Source: an uncultured Faecalibacterium sp. (GTDB lineage: Bacteria > Bacillota > Clostridia > Oscillospirales > Ruminococcaceae). From it: a DNA stretch of 36,393 bases. The translations under genes were made by a program, and so were the position numbers. The stretch's first letter is position 1, and every line of letters begins with the position of its first letter. The stretch covers positions 1 to 36,393 of the forward strand of contig CAKSZS010000023.1 of the NCBI GenBank assembly GCA_934525845.1. Direction: 5' to 3'. The notes under the pieces were generated by a model. That model was not told the DNA's origin. It worked only from the letters and a program-made list of their open reading frames with translations, and did not search any database. Below, one piece after another: positions 30,634 to 36,393 of the stretch.

Positions 30634-32112
30634 TCAGCGGCAAAGGCTGTCGATCCACCCGAACAGTTCCGGCAGATCGTAGTCGCCGCTGTGGGGCAGG
30701 CCCCAGGGCAGGGCAAAGTCCACCGCACAGCCGTGGTTTTTCAGGGCTGTCTGCAAAATGTACGGGATGGCCAGAGCGGTGTCCCGGTCATAGACACCGT
30801 GGCGGATGCGCCAGTGCCGGGCCGTATCCGCCTTGCCCAGAAAGGTCAGCGGGTTCATCTTGGCGATGACCTCCGGGTCGGCCAGCGTGCCGCCTGCGGT
30901 ATCGTGTGCCTGACTGTAGGCGGTAAAGTGCTTCCGTTCCACCGTCTCGGTGCCGAATTCCTCGTTTTCCGGGGACGCCAGGTCCAGCGCATCAAAGGCC
31001 GGGGCGGTCTTCATGCGCTGGATGACCCCCACAAAGGCGTCCCAATCCAGTGCAACGGCCTTTCCGTTTTCCAGCGTCAGATAGGTCTGCTGCTCCACCG
31101 CACTGCCCGGAACAGCCAGGCTGTGCAGGTTCCGGGCCGTGTTGTGGGTGTCCAGTTCCCGCTGGGCCGACTGCAGCACCTCCTTCTTCAAGGCATCGAG
31201 AAAGCTGCCGGTGCCGTTGGGGTCCAAAGTCAGCGGCGTACCGTCCTCCGCGTGCAGCTGCAGGCTGTTGAGGTATGCCGGAAACAGTGCTTTCAGGTCC
31301 CGGGAGACCTGCTGCTGGGCAGCGGTCTGGGTGCCGGTGGTGCCCTTCTGCACGATCTTTCCATCCTTCACGCTCATGCGCAGGGTGCTGAACGCATCGT
31401 GCCCGCAGAACATCCACTCGTAGGCTGCATCTGCATTTTCCAGATTGTGGATGGGGCAGTAGCAGTTGGCGGCAAAGATGTCGTCCCGTTCCTCAGCGGC
31501 GCCGATGGCGGACAGTTCCGCCGCATACAGCGGGCTGTTGCCGCTGGCACCGGCCAGCGCCGACAGCGCACCGCCCGCACTGGTCCCGCTGGTGATGATT
31601 TTTTCGGTGTCGCCGGGCAGGAGCGCACGGTTTTTGCGCAGCCAGCGGATACCGGCTTTCAGGTCCACCACAAAGGCCGGGGCTTTGCCGGTGCTGTGTC
31701 CGGTCTCCTTCTGCGGGGCAGTCGCCTTGGATCCCTCAAAAAATTCGTGGTTCCCATGGCCGGAAGTTCGTCCGCGCACCCCGATGCAGGCCACCACATA
31801 CCCATGCTCCAAAGCACGGAACACGGCATTCGGACGGCCAAAGCGGTCAGTGCCCGGGCAGTCCGCCGGGCCGGGCAGATAGCCGCCCACCGTGTTGGGC
31901 ACAAAGATGGGGGCGGTCTGCAGCGTATAGCCGTTGTGCACGGCGCCGGCGTAGTAGTCCTCCGGCACATACAGGTTCAGCGTCTGGATGGCATCCACCG
32001 GAGCCGCACAGTATCCAATGTTCTCCCATGCACGATAGCGGATCGTGCTGCCTTCCAGCGTACAACTCCCCTCCGCATACGCTGCCGGGTCAAAACACAG
32101 GTCGTTTGCCAT
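30634..32112 (-). CDS. tannase (tannin acylhydrolase), Lactiplantibacillus TanB-type
   Basis: Serine hydrolase cleaving galloyl esters to gallate and the alcohol or sugar. The 492-aa product matches, block after block, the L. plantarum tannase I recall: VPNTVGGYLPGPAD (71-84), IITSGTSAGGALSALAGAS (172-190) with nucleophile S178, NCYCPIHNLENADAAYEW (about 210), HFTAYSQA, HWRIRHGVYDRDT with D442, and DFALPWGLPHSGDYDL with H474. The D-to-H spacing of 32 residues equals that of the known triad. No signal peptide: cytoplasmic, so substrates must be imported first. The ATG at 32112 has GAGGAGG; the longer frame to 32244 runs into the MBL gene. It lies 43 bp after the MBL gene and upstream of the decarboxylase operon. 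Confidence 0.92.
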   Translation of the reverse strand: MANDLCFDPAAYAEGSCTLEGSTIRYRAWENIGYCAAPVDAIQTLNLYVPEDYYAGAVHNGYTLQTAPIFVPNTVGGYLPGPADCPGTDRFGRPNAVFRALEHGYVVACIGVRGRTSGHGNHEFFEGSKATAPQKETGHSTGKAPAFVVDLKAGIRWLRKNRALLPGDTEKIITSGTSAGGALSALAGASGNSPLYAAELSAIGAAEERDDIFAANCYCPIHNLENADAAYEWMFCGHDAFSTLRMSVKDGKIVQKGTTGTQTAAQQQVSRDLKALFPAYLNSLQLHAEDGTPLTLDPNGTGSFLDALKKEVLQSAQRELDTHNTARNLHSLAVPGSAVEQQTYLTLENGKAVALDWDAFVGVIQRMKTAPAFDALDLASPENEEFGTETVERKHFTAYSQAHDTAGGTLADPEVIAKMNPLTFLGKADTARHWRIRHGVYDRDTALAIPYILQTALKNHGCAVDFALPWGLPHSGDYDLPELFGWIDSLCR

Positions 32113-32155
32113 AAAATCTTTTCCTCCTCGTAACGCCGGCCGGCGGCATCGCTGT

Positions 32156-32962
32156 TTACCAGCGGGCGTCCTTTGCGGCGGCATAGAAAATATTGCCATA
32201 GGTCCCGGGGTGTTCCTGTGGGCGTCCGGCAAAGCCCGGCACACCCATCATCTGCAACGGAATGGCGGCATCCCGCCCGGCGAGAATATCCTCGGTCAGC
32301 GCCAGATTGTCCCGCAGGATGCGCTTGTCCGACCAGAAAATGCCGTGGTTGCGCAGAACGGTATCAAATGCATCTTCCCGGGTGCGCAGGCGGCGCAGGG
32401 CCTCGGCATATCCCGGCAGGGCTTCCCGTTTCAGCAGGGTCATCTCCCCGCAGGCATCCCCGAAGATGGCGATGCGGTCCTCCGGGATGAGAAAGACCAT
32501 CATGCCCGGCGTATGGCCCGGCACCGGGACCGCCTGCACCTGCACGCCGCCCAAGTCCAGAACGGCATTGTCCGCCAGCGGACGGTAGGGTGCCGTGCGG
32601 CTTGGCTGCAGATCTGCCGCCGAAAAGCCCTCCGGGGCACCGCCGGGTCCGCTGAGAATTTCCTCATACCGCCGCTGCCAGACATTGTGCTGCTTTTCCA
32701 GCGCAAAATCCGCCGGGCTGAGGAACACTTCCTCAAACTGTGCCGCGCCGCCTGCATGATCCAGATGTCCATGAGACAGCCAGACCTGATAGGGCGTCGT
32801 GACCTGCCGTTCCACGAAGCCGCGCAGGTCCCCGATGCCGAAACCGGTGTCCAGCAGCACTGCGCCCTGAGTTCCCTGCACCAGATACACGCACACCCCG
32901 CAGGGCAGCACGATGCGGCGCAGATGCCGGGATACCGCTTCCAGTTTGAATTCTTGCATCAT
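32156..32962 (-). CDS. MBL-fold metallo-hydrolase of unknown substrate
   Basis: A 268-aa metallo-beta-lactamase-fold protein: LLDTGFGIGDL (36-46), metal motif SHGHLDHAGG (H64, H66, D68, H69), VPVPGHTPGMMVFLI (third His, about 163-177) and FGDACGE with the bridging Asp (about 185). The complete metal set indicates an active hydrolase (lactone, ester, thioester or sulfate types exist). No signal peptide. It lies between the PTS permease and the tannase on the same strand (79 and 43 bp gaps), so it probably serves the same pathway, for example by cleaving a second ester or a lactone derived from the polyphenol. Tandem ATGs at 32962/32959 follow GGAGAAGG. Confidence 0.85.
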   Translation of the reverse strand: MMQEFKLEAVSRHLRRIVLPCGVCVYLVQGTQGAVLLDTGFGIGDLRGFVERQVTTPYQVWLSHGHLDHAGGAAQFEEVFLSPADFALEKQHNVWQRRYEEILSGPGGAPEGFSAADLQPSRTAPYRPLADNAVLDLGGVQVQAVPVPGHTPGMMVFLIPEDRIAIFGDACGEMTLLKREALPGYAEALRRLRTREDAFDTVLRNHGIFWSDKRILRDNLALTEDILAGRDAAIPLQMMGVPGFAGRPQEHPGTYGNIFYAAAKDARW

Positions 32963-32982
32963 ACCTTCTCCATTGAACCCCC

Positions 32983-33021
32983 AAAAGGGACAGACCCGGG
33001 GAAAATCCCTGCATCTGTCCC
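32983..33021 (-). terminator. attenuator-like hairpin between PTS and MBL genes
   Basis: Minus strand GGGACAGA...TCTGTCCC (33021-32987) with inner pairing of GGGATTTTCCCC, then TTTTGG. The short U-run suggests partial termination, giving more PTS mRNA than downstream enzyme mRNA. Confidence 0.55.
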
Positions 33022-33041
33022 CCTTGGAGTGCTTTTGAATT

Positions 33042-34481
33042 TTAGAATTTCTTCTCGGCTTCAAAGTCGTAGGTGATCCACTGCACGATGAAGCAGAATG
33101 CCATGCCGATGCCGGTGCCGATCAGCGCCTTGATGAGGTCGCCCATGTCGCCGGTGGGATTGACATAGTTGGCAAACCCGAAGAGGCCGCTGCCGCCGAA
33201 CAGGTAGATCTTGGTGCGCAGAGCACCCAGCACAGCGCCGCCCACAGCACCGGACAGAATGTTGATGGCATAGGGCTTCTTGAGCGGGATGAGGATGGAG
33301 TACATCAGCGGCTCACCGACGCCGCACACCTGAGAGATGAAGGAAGGAAGCGCCAGGTCGCGCACCTTTTTGCTGCGGGTGCGCAGGGTGATGCACAGGC
33401 CCTGTGCCACACCAATCATGGGGCCGATGCCGCCGGATGCCATGATGTAGTCAAAGCCGTTGATGCCGATGTTGGACAAGGCCAGCGAGATGATGACCCA
33501 GTGCAGACCAAACATGACCAGCACGCCGAAGCCGCCGCCGACCAGTGCGCCGGCAATAATGCCGCCCACAACGCCGCACTCATACAGGGACTTGACCAGC
33601 ATGAAGATCGCGCCGCAGATGCCCTGGGACACCGGGCCGATGACGATGTAGGTCAGCGGAACGGTGATCAGCAGCACCAGGACCGGGGTCAGGATGCCGC
33701 GGATGGCTTCCGGCAGAGACTTCTTGAAGGTCTTTTCCAGCTTGGACGCCACATACACGGCCAGCATGATGGGGATGATGCTGGAGGTATAGCCGCTGCC
33801 CGGCATGATGATGGGGATGCCGAACAGAGTGTTGTAATAATCCATGGCAAAGGGCGTACCGGCCAGAATGGTTCCGACCACTTCCATCGTGGAACCGATG
33901 TTCACCATCGCCGGATACACCAGTGCTGTGCCGATGGCCGCGCCCAGATACTCCGAGCACTGGAAGCGGCGGGCTGCCGAGAAGCCCAGCAGAATGGGCA
34001 GGAAGTAGAAGAAGCCGTCACCCACGGCGTACAGCAGCATATACAGGCCGCTGGTGGTGGAGACCCAGCCCAGCGATGCGAACAGGGAGATCACACCTTT
34101 GATGATACCGGCGGCGGTCAGAATGCCCAGCGTCGGAGACAGCACACCGGACATGGTGTTCATCAGCGCATTGATGGGGTTGTGCTTCTGGCCGGAACCC
34201 TCTGCTTCCCCGCTCTGTGCCTCAGTGTTCAGGCCGTAGGTCTCGCGGATCAGATCATACAGGGCATCCACTTTGCTGCCGACTACGACCTGGCACTGTC
34301 CGCCAGCCATGACCAGCTGGATCACGCCCTGTGTCTTGCGCAGTGCTTCCTGATCCACCTTGCTCTCATCTTTTAAGGTAAAGCGCAGCCGCGTAAAACA
34401 GTGCGCCAGATTGACAACGTTTTCTTTGCCGCCGACATTTTGAATGATCGATGCGGCCAAAGCATCATATTTGTGTGCCAC
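33042..34481 (-). CDS. PTS beta-glucoside-type transporter, EIIBC
   Basis: A 479-aa phosphotransferase permease. The N-terminal EIIB domain (1-85) has the phospho-Cys C28 in LAHCFTRLRFTLKD. The EIIC domain (about 105-460) has about ten hydrophobic segments and the sugar-site loop QVCGVGEPLMYSILIPLKKPY, the G-x-x-E-P motif of the glucose/beta-glucoside superfamily. The C-terminal EIIA found in BglF/BglP is missing, so phosphate must come from a separate EIIA. No 6-phospho-beta-glucosidase follows; a tannase does instead. Start is GTG at 34481 with AGGAGG 9 bp upstream. Its promoter is at 34533-34561 and it is divergent from rpiR, the arrangement of RpiR-controlled sugar PTS loci. Confidence 0.93.
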   Translation of the reverse strand: MAHKYDALAASIIQNVGGKENVVNLAHCFTRLRFTLKDESKVDQEALRKTQGVIQLVMAGGQCQVVVGSKVDALYDLIRETYGLNTEAQSGEAEGSGQKHNPINALMNTMSGVLSPTLGILTAAGIIKGVISLFASLGWVSTTSGLYMLLYAVGDGFFYFLPILLGFSAARRFQCSEYLGAAIGTALVYPAMVNIGSTMEVVGTILAGTPFAMDYYNTLFGIPIIMPGSGYTSSIIPIMLAVYVASKLEKTFKKSLPEAIRGILTPVLVLLITVPLTYIVIGPVSQGICGAIFMLVKSLYECGVVGGIIAGALVGGGFGVLVMFGLHWVIISLALSNIGINGFDYIMASGGIGPMIGVAQGLCITLRTRSKKVRDLALPSFISQVCGVGEPLMYSILIPLKKPYAINILSGAVGGAVLGALRTKIYLFGGSGLFGFANYVNPTGDMGDLIKALIGTGIGMAFCFIVQWITYDFEAEKKF

Positions 34482-34532
34482 TTTGTGTTTCCTCCTGTTT
34501 CAGTCGATTCAGCTGCCCGGGCTTGTGAATAT

Positions 34533-34561
34533 AATATACAGCTTATTCTCGCATTTGTAAA
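34533..34561 (-). promoter_or_regulatory. promoter of the PTS-MBL-tannase unit
   Basis: Minus strand TTTACA (34561-34556), 17-bp spacer, TATATT (34538-34533). Confidence 0.65.
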
Positions 34562-34685
34562 TATCTGTTTTACACAAAGCTTCTGGTCTTTCCCTGTCGT
34601 TCTGCACAATTTCCCGCAAGAACGTGCTCTTTCCGGCGTTTTCGCTTTGGCTTTCCCAGAAAGCGTTCGCATTCCGTGTTGTGGT

Positions 34686-34706
34686 TTGAATGAAAGTTTC
34701 ATTCAA
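34686..34706. promoter_or_regulatory. 21-bp perfect palindrome, probable RpiR operator
   Basis: Arms TTGAATGAAA and TTTCATTCAA around a central G. It lies in the 304-bp gap between the divergent PTS and rpiR genes, 15 bp upstream of the rpiR -35 and 125 bp upstream of the PTS -35. The TGAAA-n-TTTCA core resembles operators described for RpiR regulators in Firmicutes. I see no second copy in the gap. The rest of the gap (34562-34685) holds no gene. Confidence 0.7.
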
Positions 34707-34721
34707 GTTTTGCCGGCAGGA

Positions 34722-34749
34722 TTGTATTTTCTGCATTTTCTGCTAAACT
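34722..34749 (+). promoter_or_regulatory. promoter of rpiR
   Basis: TTGTAT (34722-34727), 16-bp spacer, TAAACT (34744-34749), 36 bp before the ATG. Confidence 0.5.
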
Positions 34750-34785
34750 GGTAGAAAAGACCACTCAAAGAGGGAGATTGTTTTT

Positions 34786-35541
34786 ATGAACCCGCTGCAG
34801 CGCATGGAACTTCACAAGGCCGATTTTACCCAGAACGACCAGATCATTTACGAATACATCATGCAGAATCCATCGGACATCACGCACCTGTCCACCAGCT
34901 CTCTGGCGGAATTGTGCGGCGTCTCGCAGCCGGCGCTGTCCCGGTTCGTCAAGGGCCTCGGCTATGCCCGCTACCAGGACTTCCGGGCCGAACTCATCCG
35001 CATGGTCGCCCAGCAGACGGAACAGGCCGAATCCGGCCAGGACCATCTGCTGTATTTCACCCGGCTGTACCAGCTGCTTCACGAAGCCGAGCAGCTGCTC
35101 ACCGAGGACTACCTGCACGATCTGGGCAATTATCTGTGTCAGTTTCCCCGCATTTTTGCCAGCGGCATCGGCAAAAGCCGCCATGCCGCCGAGCTGCTGG
35201 AAATCCTGATGCGCAAGCACCGGCGCTTTGCCCAGGCGGTCAGCCATGATGCGCTGGGCGAGCTGACCGATTACATGGAAGCCGATGACCTTTTGATCAT
35301 TTTTTCCGTCCGCGGCGGTGAACACATCATGGAAGAAGCCCTGCCAACCAATGGCAAAGTCATGCTGGTCACGGCAAACCAGAACACCCGCTATGCGGAC
35401 AAGGTGGACAAGCTCGTCGTTCTCCCCCACCTCTCCGCAAACCCGGAAGCCGATTCCATTTCGCCGGTCCTGTTTGATGTTTTTGTGGAGCTGGTCACAT
35501 CGTTTCTTCCTTATAATACGGAGAACGATTCAGAGCCGTGA
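34786..35541 (+). CDS. RpiR-family transcriptional regulator (HTH + SIS)
   Basis: A 251-aa regulator. N-terminal HTH_6 domain (1-75): FTQNDQIIYEYIMQNPSDI, then STSSLAELCGVSQPALSRFVKGLGYARYQDFR, the recognition helix. C-terminal SIS domain (about 105-235): FPRIFASGIGKSRHAAELLEIL (binding loop G-x-G-x-S), DLLIIFSVRGG and GKVMLVTANQNTRYADKVD. SIS domains bind phosphosugars, so the effector is probably a sugar phosphate produced by the PTS or the tannase. It is divergent from the PTS gene with a palindrome between. SD GGGAG precedes ATG 34786. It is a single-gene unit closed by the terminator at 35628. Confidence 0.93.
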   Translation: MNPLQRMELHKADFTQNDQIIYEYIMQNPSDITHLSTSSLAELCGVSQPALSRFVKGLGYARYQDFRAELIRMVAQQTEQAESGQDHLLYFTRLYQLLHEAEQLLTEDYLHDLGNYLCQFPRIFASGIGKSRHAAELLEILMRKHRRFAQAVSHDALGELTDYMEADDLLIIFSVRGGEHIMEEALPTNGKVMLVTANQNTRYADKVDKLVVLPHLSANPEADSISPVLFDVFVELVTSFLPYNTENDSEP

Positions 35542-35627
35542 CAGCGTCCCGAGGGCGCATTGCAGGTTCCTGCATCACTTTTTCCAAAACCGCTGCGAAG
35601 CCGTTCTCTGAAAAACGCCGCATAAAG

Positions 35628-35679
35628 CCCGGAACCTTTCCCGCGCCAGATGGCCCAAAAGGTTCCGGGTTTCTTTTTA
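35628..35679 (+). terminator. terminator of rpiR
   Basis: Stem CCCGGAACCTTT (35628-35639) / AAAGGTTCCGGG (35658-35669), then TTTCTTTTTA. Confidence 0.85.
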
Positions 35680-35774
35680 TGTTTTCTTTCTGCAGGCTGT
35701 GACTGTTCAGATAAAACCGCCCGCATTGTGGTCAAAAATGTATATGCCATTAGACAATTTCAAGATATTTTTCC

Positions 35775-35821
35775 AAAAACAAACTTCCCTGAAAGACCTT
35801 TGTAAAGTCGTTTCCGGGAAG
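35775..35821 (-). terminator. terminator of the GtrA-like gene
   Basis: Minus strand CTTCCC-GGAAA-GAC... pairs with ...GTC-TTTC-GGGAAG (35821-35784, two mismatches), then TTTGTTTTT (35783-35775). Confidence 0.7.
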
Positions 35822-35865
35822 CTGTGATGAAGGAGAAAATTTATCAAAATGAGAAACGCAATTGA

Positions 35866-36393
35866 TTAAGCGGCCTGTTTAGCCTCGCCCTCCGGGAAGA
35901 TGATCTTATTCACAAAGAAGAAGATCACCATGGAGATGCCGCCGTTGAGCACGGTGGTTCCGATGTTGTAGATGAAATCCGGCACGAGCAGCCCGGCCAC
36001 GGCCACCCACACACAGTTGATGGAGTTGACGATGCAAGTGATGATGCAGAAGGCGGCCACATACCAGCCGATCTGCTTTGCCAGATTCCCCTTGCTGCGG
36101 AACACGAAACTGCGCTGGATGGGGAAGTTGATGCACTCGCCGATGACCATGGCGATCATGTAGGCGCAGAAATAGGGCAGACCGCCGTGGGCGGCATCGT
36201 AGCCGAGGATGTTCCACTTGAAGGTCTCGCCGAACAGGGTCACATCGATGCCCGGCCAGCCGAAGTCCACCACCGGCAGGCTGGCAAACGCCTTGGGCAG
36301 GAACTGCAGCAGCAGGTATTTGAACACCGTGATGAGGTTGGACACGATGACGAACAGCCCGCCCTCGCGCACCCACTTGGCAGCGGCGGGGTG
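35866..36393 (-). CDS. GtrA-like membrane protein, 5' end outside window
   Basis: A partial gene: the frame is open to the window edge and the visible part reads HPAAAKWVREGGLFVIVSNL at its start, so the GTG at 36372 is internal. About 175 residues are visible, with four hydrophobic segments (near 10-30, 75-95, 110-140 and 145-165) and the stretch INFPIQRSFVFRSKG, the N/Q-R-x-F-V-F loop of the GtrA family. GtrA proteins act in the membrane in transfer or flipping of lipid-linked sugars for cell-wall or polysaccharide modification. The tail is charged (NKIIFPEGEAKQAA). An insert of about 40 residues between helices 1 and 2 (VVDFGWPGIDVTLFGETFKW) is longer than in short GtrA proteins. Confidence 0.8.
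   Translation of the reverse strand, partial: HPAAAKWVREGGLFVIVSNLITVFKYLLLQFLPKAFASLPVVDFGWPGIDVTLFGETFKWNILGYDAAHGGLPYFCAYMIAMVIGECINFPIQRSFVFRSKGNLAKQIGWYVAAFCIITCIVNSINCVWVAVAGLLVPDFIYNIGTTVLNGGISMVIFFFVNKIIFPEGEAKQAA

Noticed and set aside
35827..35869. Tiny plus-strand frames (MKEKIYQNEKRN and MRNAID) with AAGGAG upstream.
   Set aside because: Only 6-12 codons, no convincing promoter, and they run into the 3' end of the GtrA-like gene; at best the relic of a gene start.

Overview
The window reads as a chromosomal segment of a GC-rich, Gram-positive anaerobe of the Clostridia, most probably Faecalibacterium or a close relative in the Ruminococcaceae/Oscillospiraceae. Reasons: clostridial-type DnaD/DnaC primosome genes, a class III fructose-1,6-bisphosphatase, radical-SAM and prenyl-FMN enzymes, strong AGGAGG ribosome sites with occasional TTG/GTG starts, and an intergenic inverted-repeat element whose CTCTCCC...GGGAGAG core I associate from memory with Faecalibacterium. 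The genus is an inference. There is no phage, IS element, CRISPR array or rRNA.

Layout. 1-2650: truncated tRNA-Ala (minus), then a plus-strand run of a small unknown protein, a DnaD-domain protein and a DnaC-like helicase loader. 2656-7091: minus-strand WalJ-like metallo-hydrolase, murA and fbp. 7197-10010: plus-strand radical SAM protein, a repeat-rich intergenic region, a KdgK-like sugar kinase, and a 40-codon remnant of a TetR regulator. 10012-17572: minus-strand UvrA-like ATPase, a three-gene ABC importer of TrpXYZ type, a YkgJ cysteine-cluster protein and an unusual lipoprotein. 17691-21256: one-carbon/folate cluster, with glyA facing away from 5-formyl-THF cyclo-ligase, an FchA-type cyclodeaminase/cyclohydrolase and a FolD with altered catalytic residues. 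21328-22919: ene-reductase plus MarR regulator with a palindromic operator. 23071-27320: heterodimeric ABC transporter pair and its TetR regulator under a consensus promoter. 27462-35541: nitroreductase, then a gallate/tannin module (LpdD, UbiX/LpdB, UbiD/LpdC, tannase, MBL-fold hydrolase, beta-glucoside-type PTS EIIBC) and a divergent RpiR regulator. 35866-36393: GtrA-like membrane protein cut by the window edge.

Main result. The 28-35.5 kb region joins a tannase to a prenyl-FMN gallate-type decarboxylase system and to a sugar phosphotransferase permease, with a divergent RpiR/SIS regulator and a 21-bp perfect palindrome between the divergent genes. No 6-phospho-beta-glucosidase and no aromatic-acid permease is present in the window. 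I infer a pathway in which a galloyl-glucose-type ester is imported and phosphorylated by the PTS, cleaved by the cytoplasmic tannase to sugar phosphate and gallate, and the gallate decarboxylated to pyrogallol. The second result is the folate cluster: FolD has Val where the general-base Lys sits and Phe where the conserved Gln sits, and an FchA-family protein is encoded next to it, suggesting that the dehydrogenase and cyclohydrolase steps are split between two proteins.
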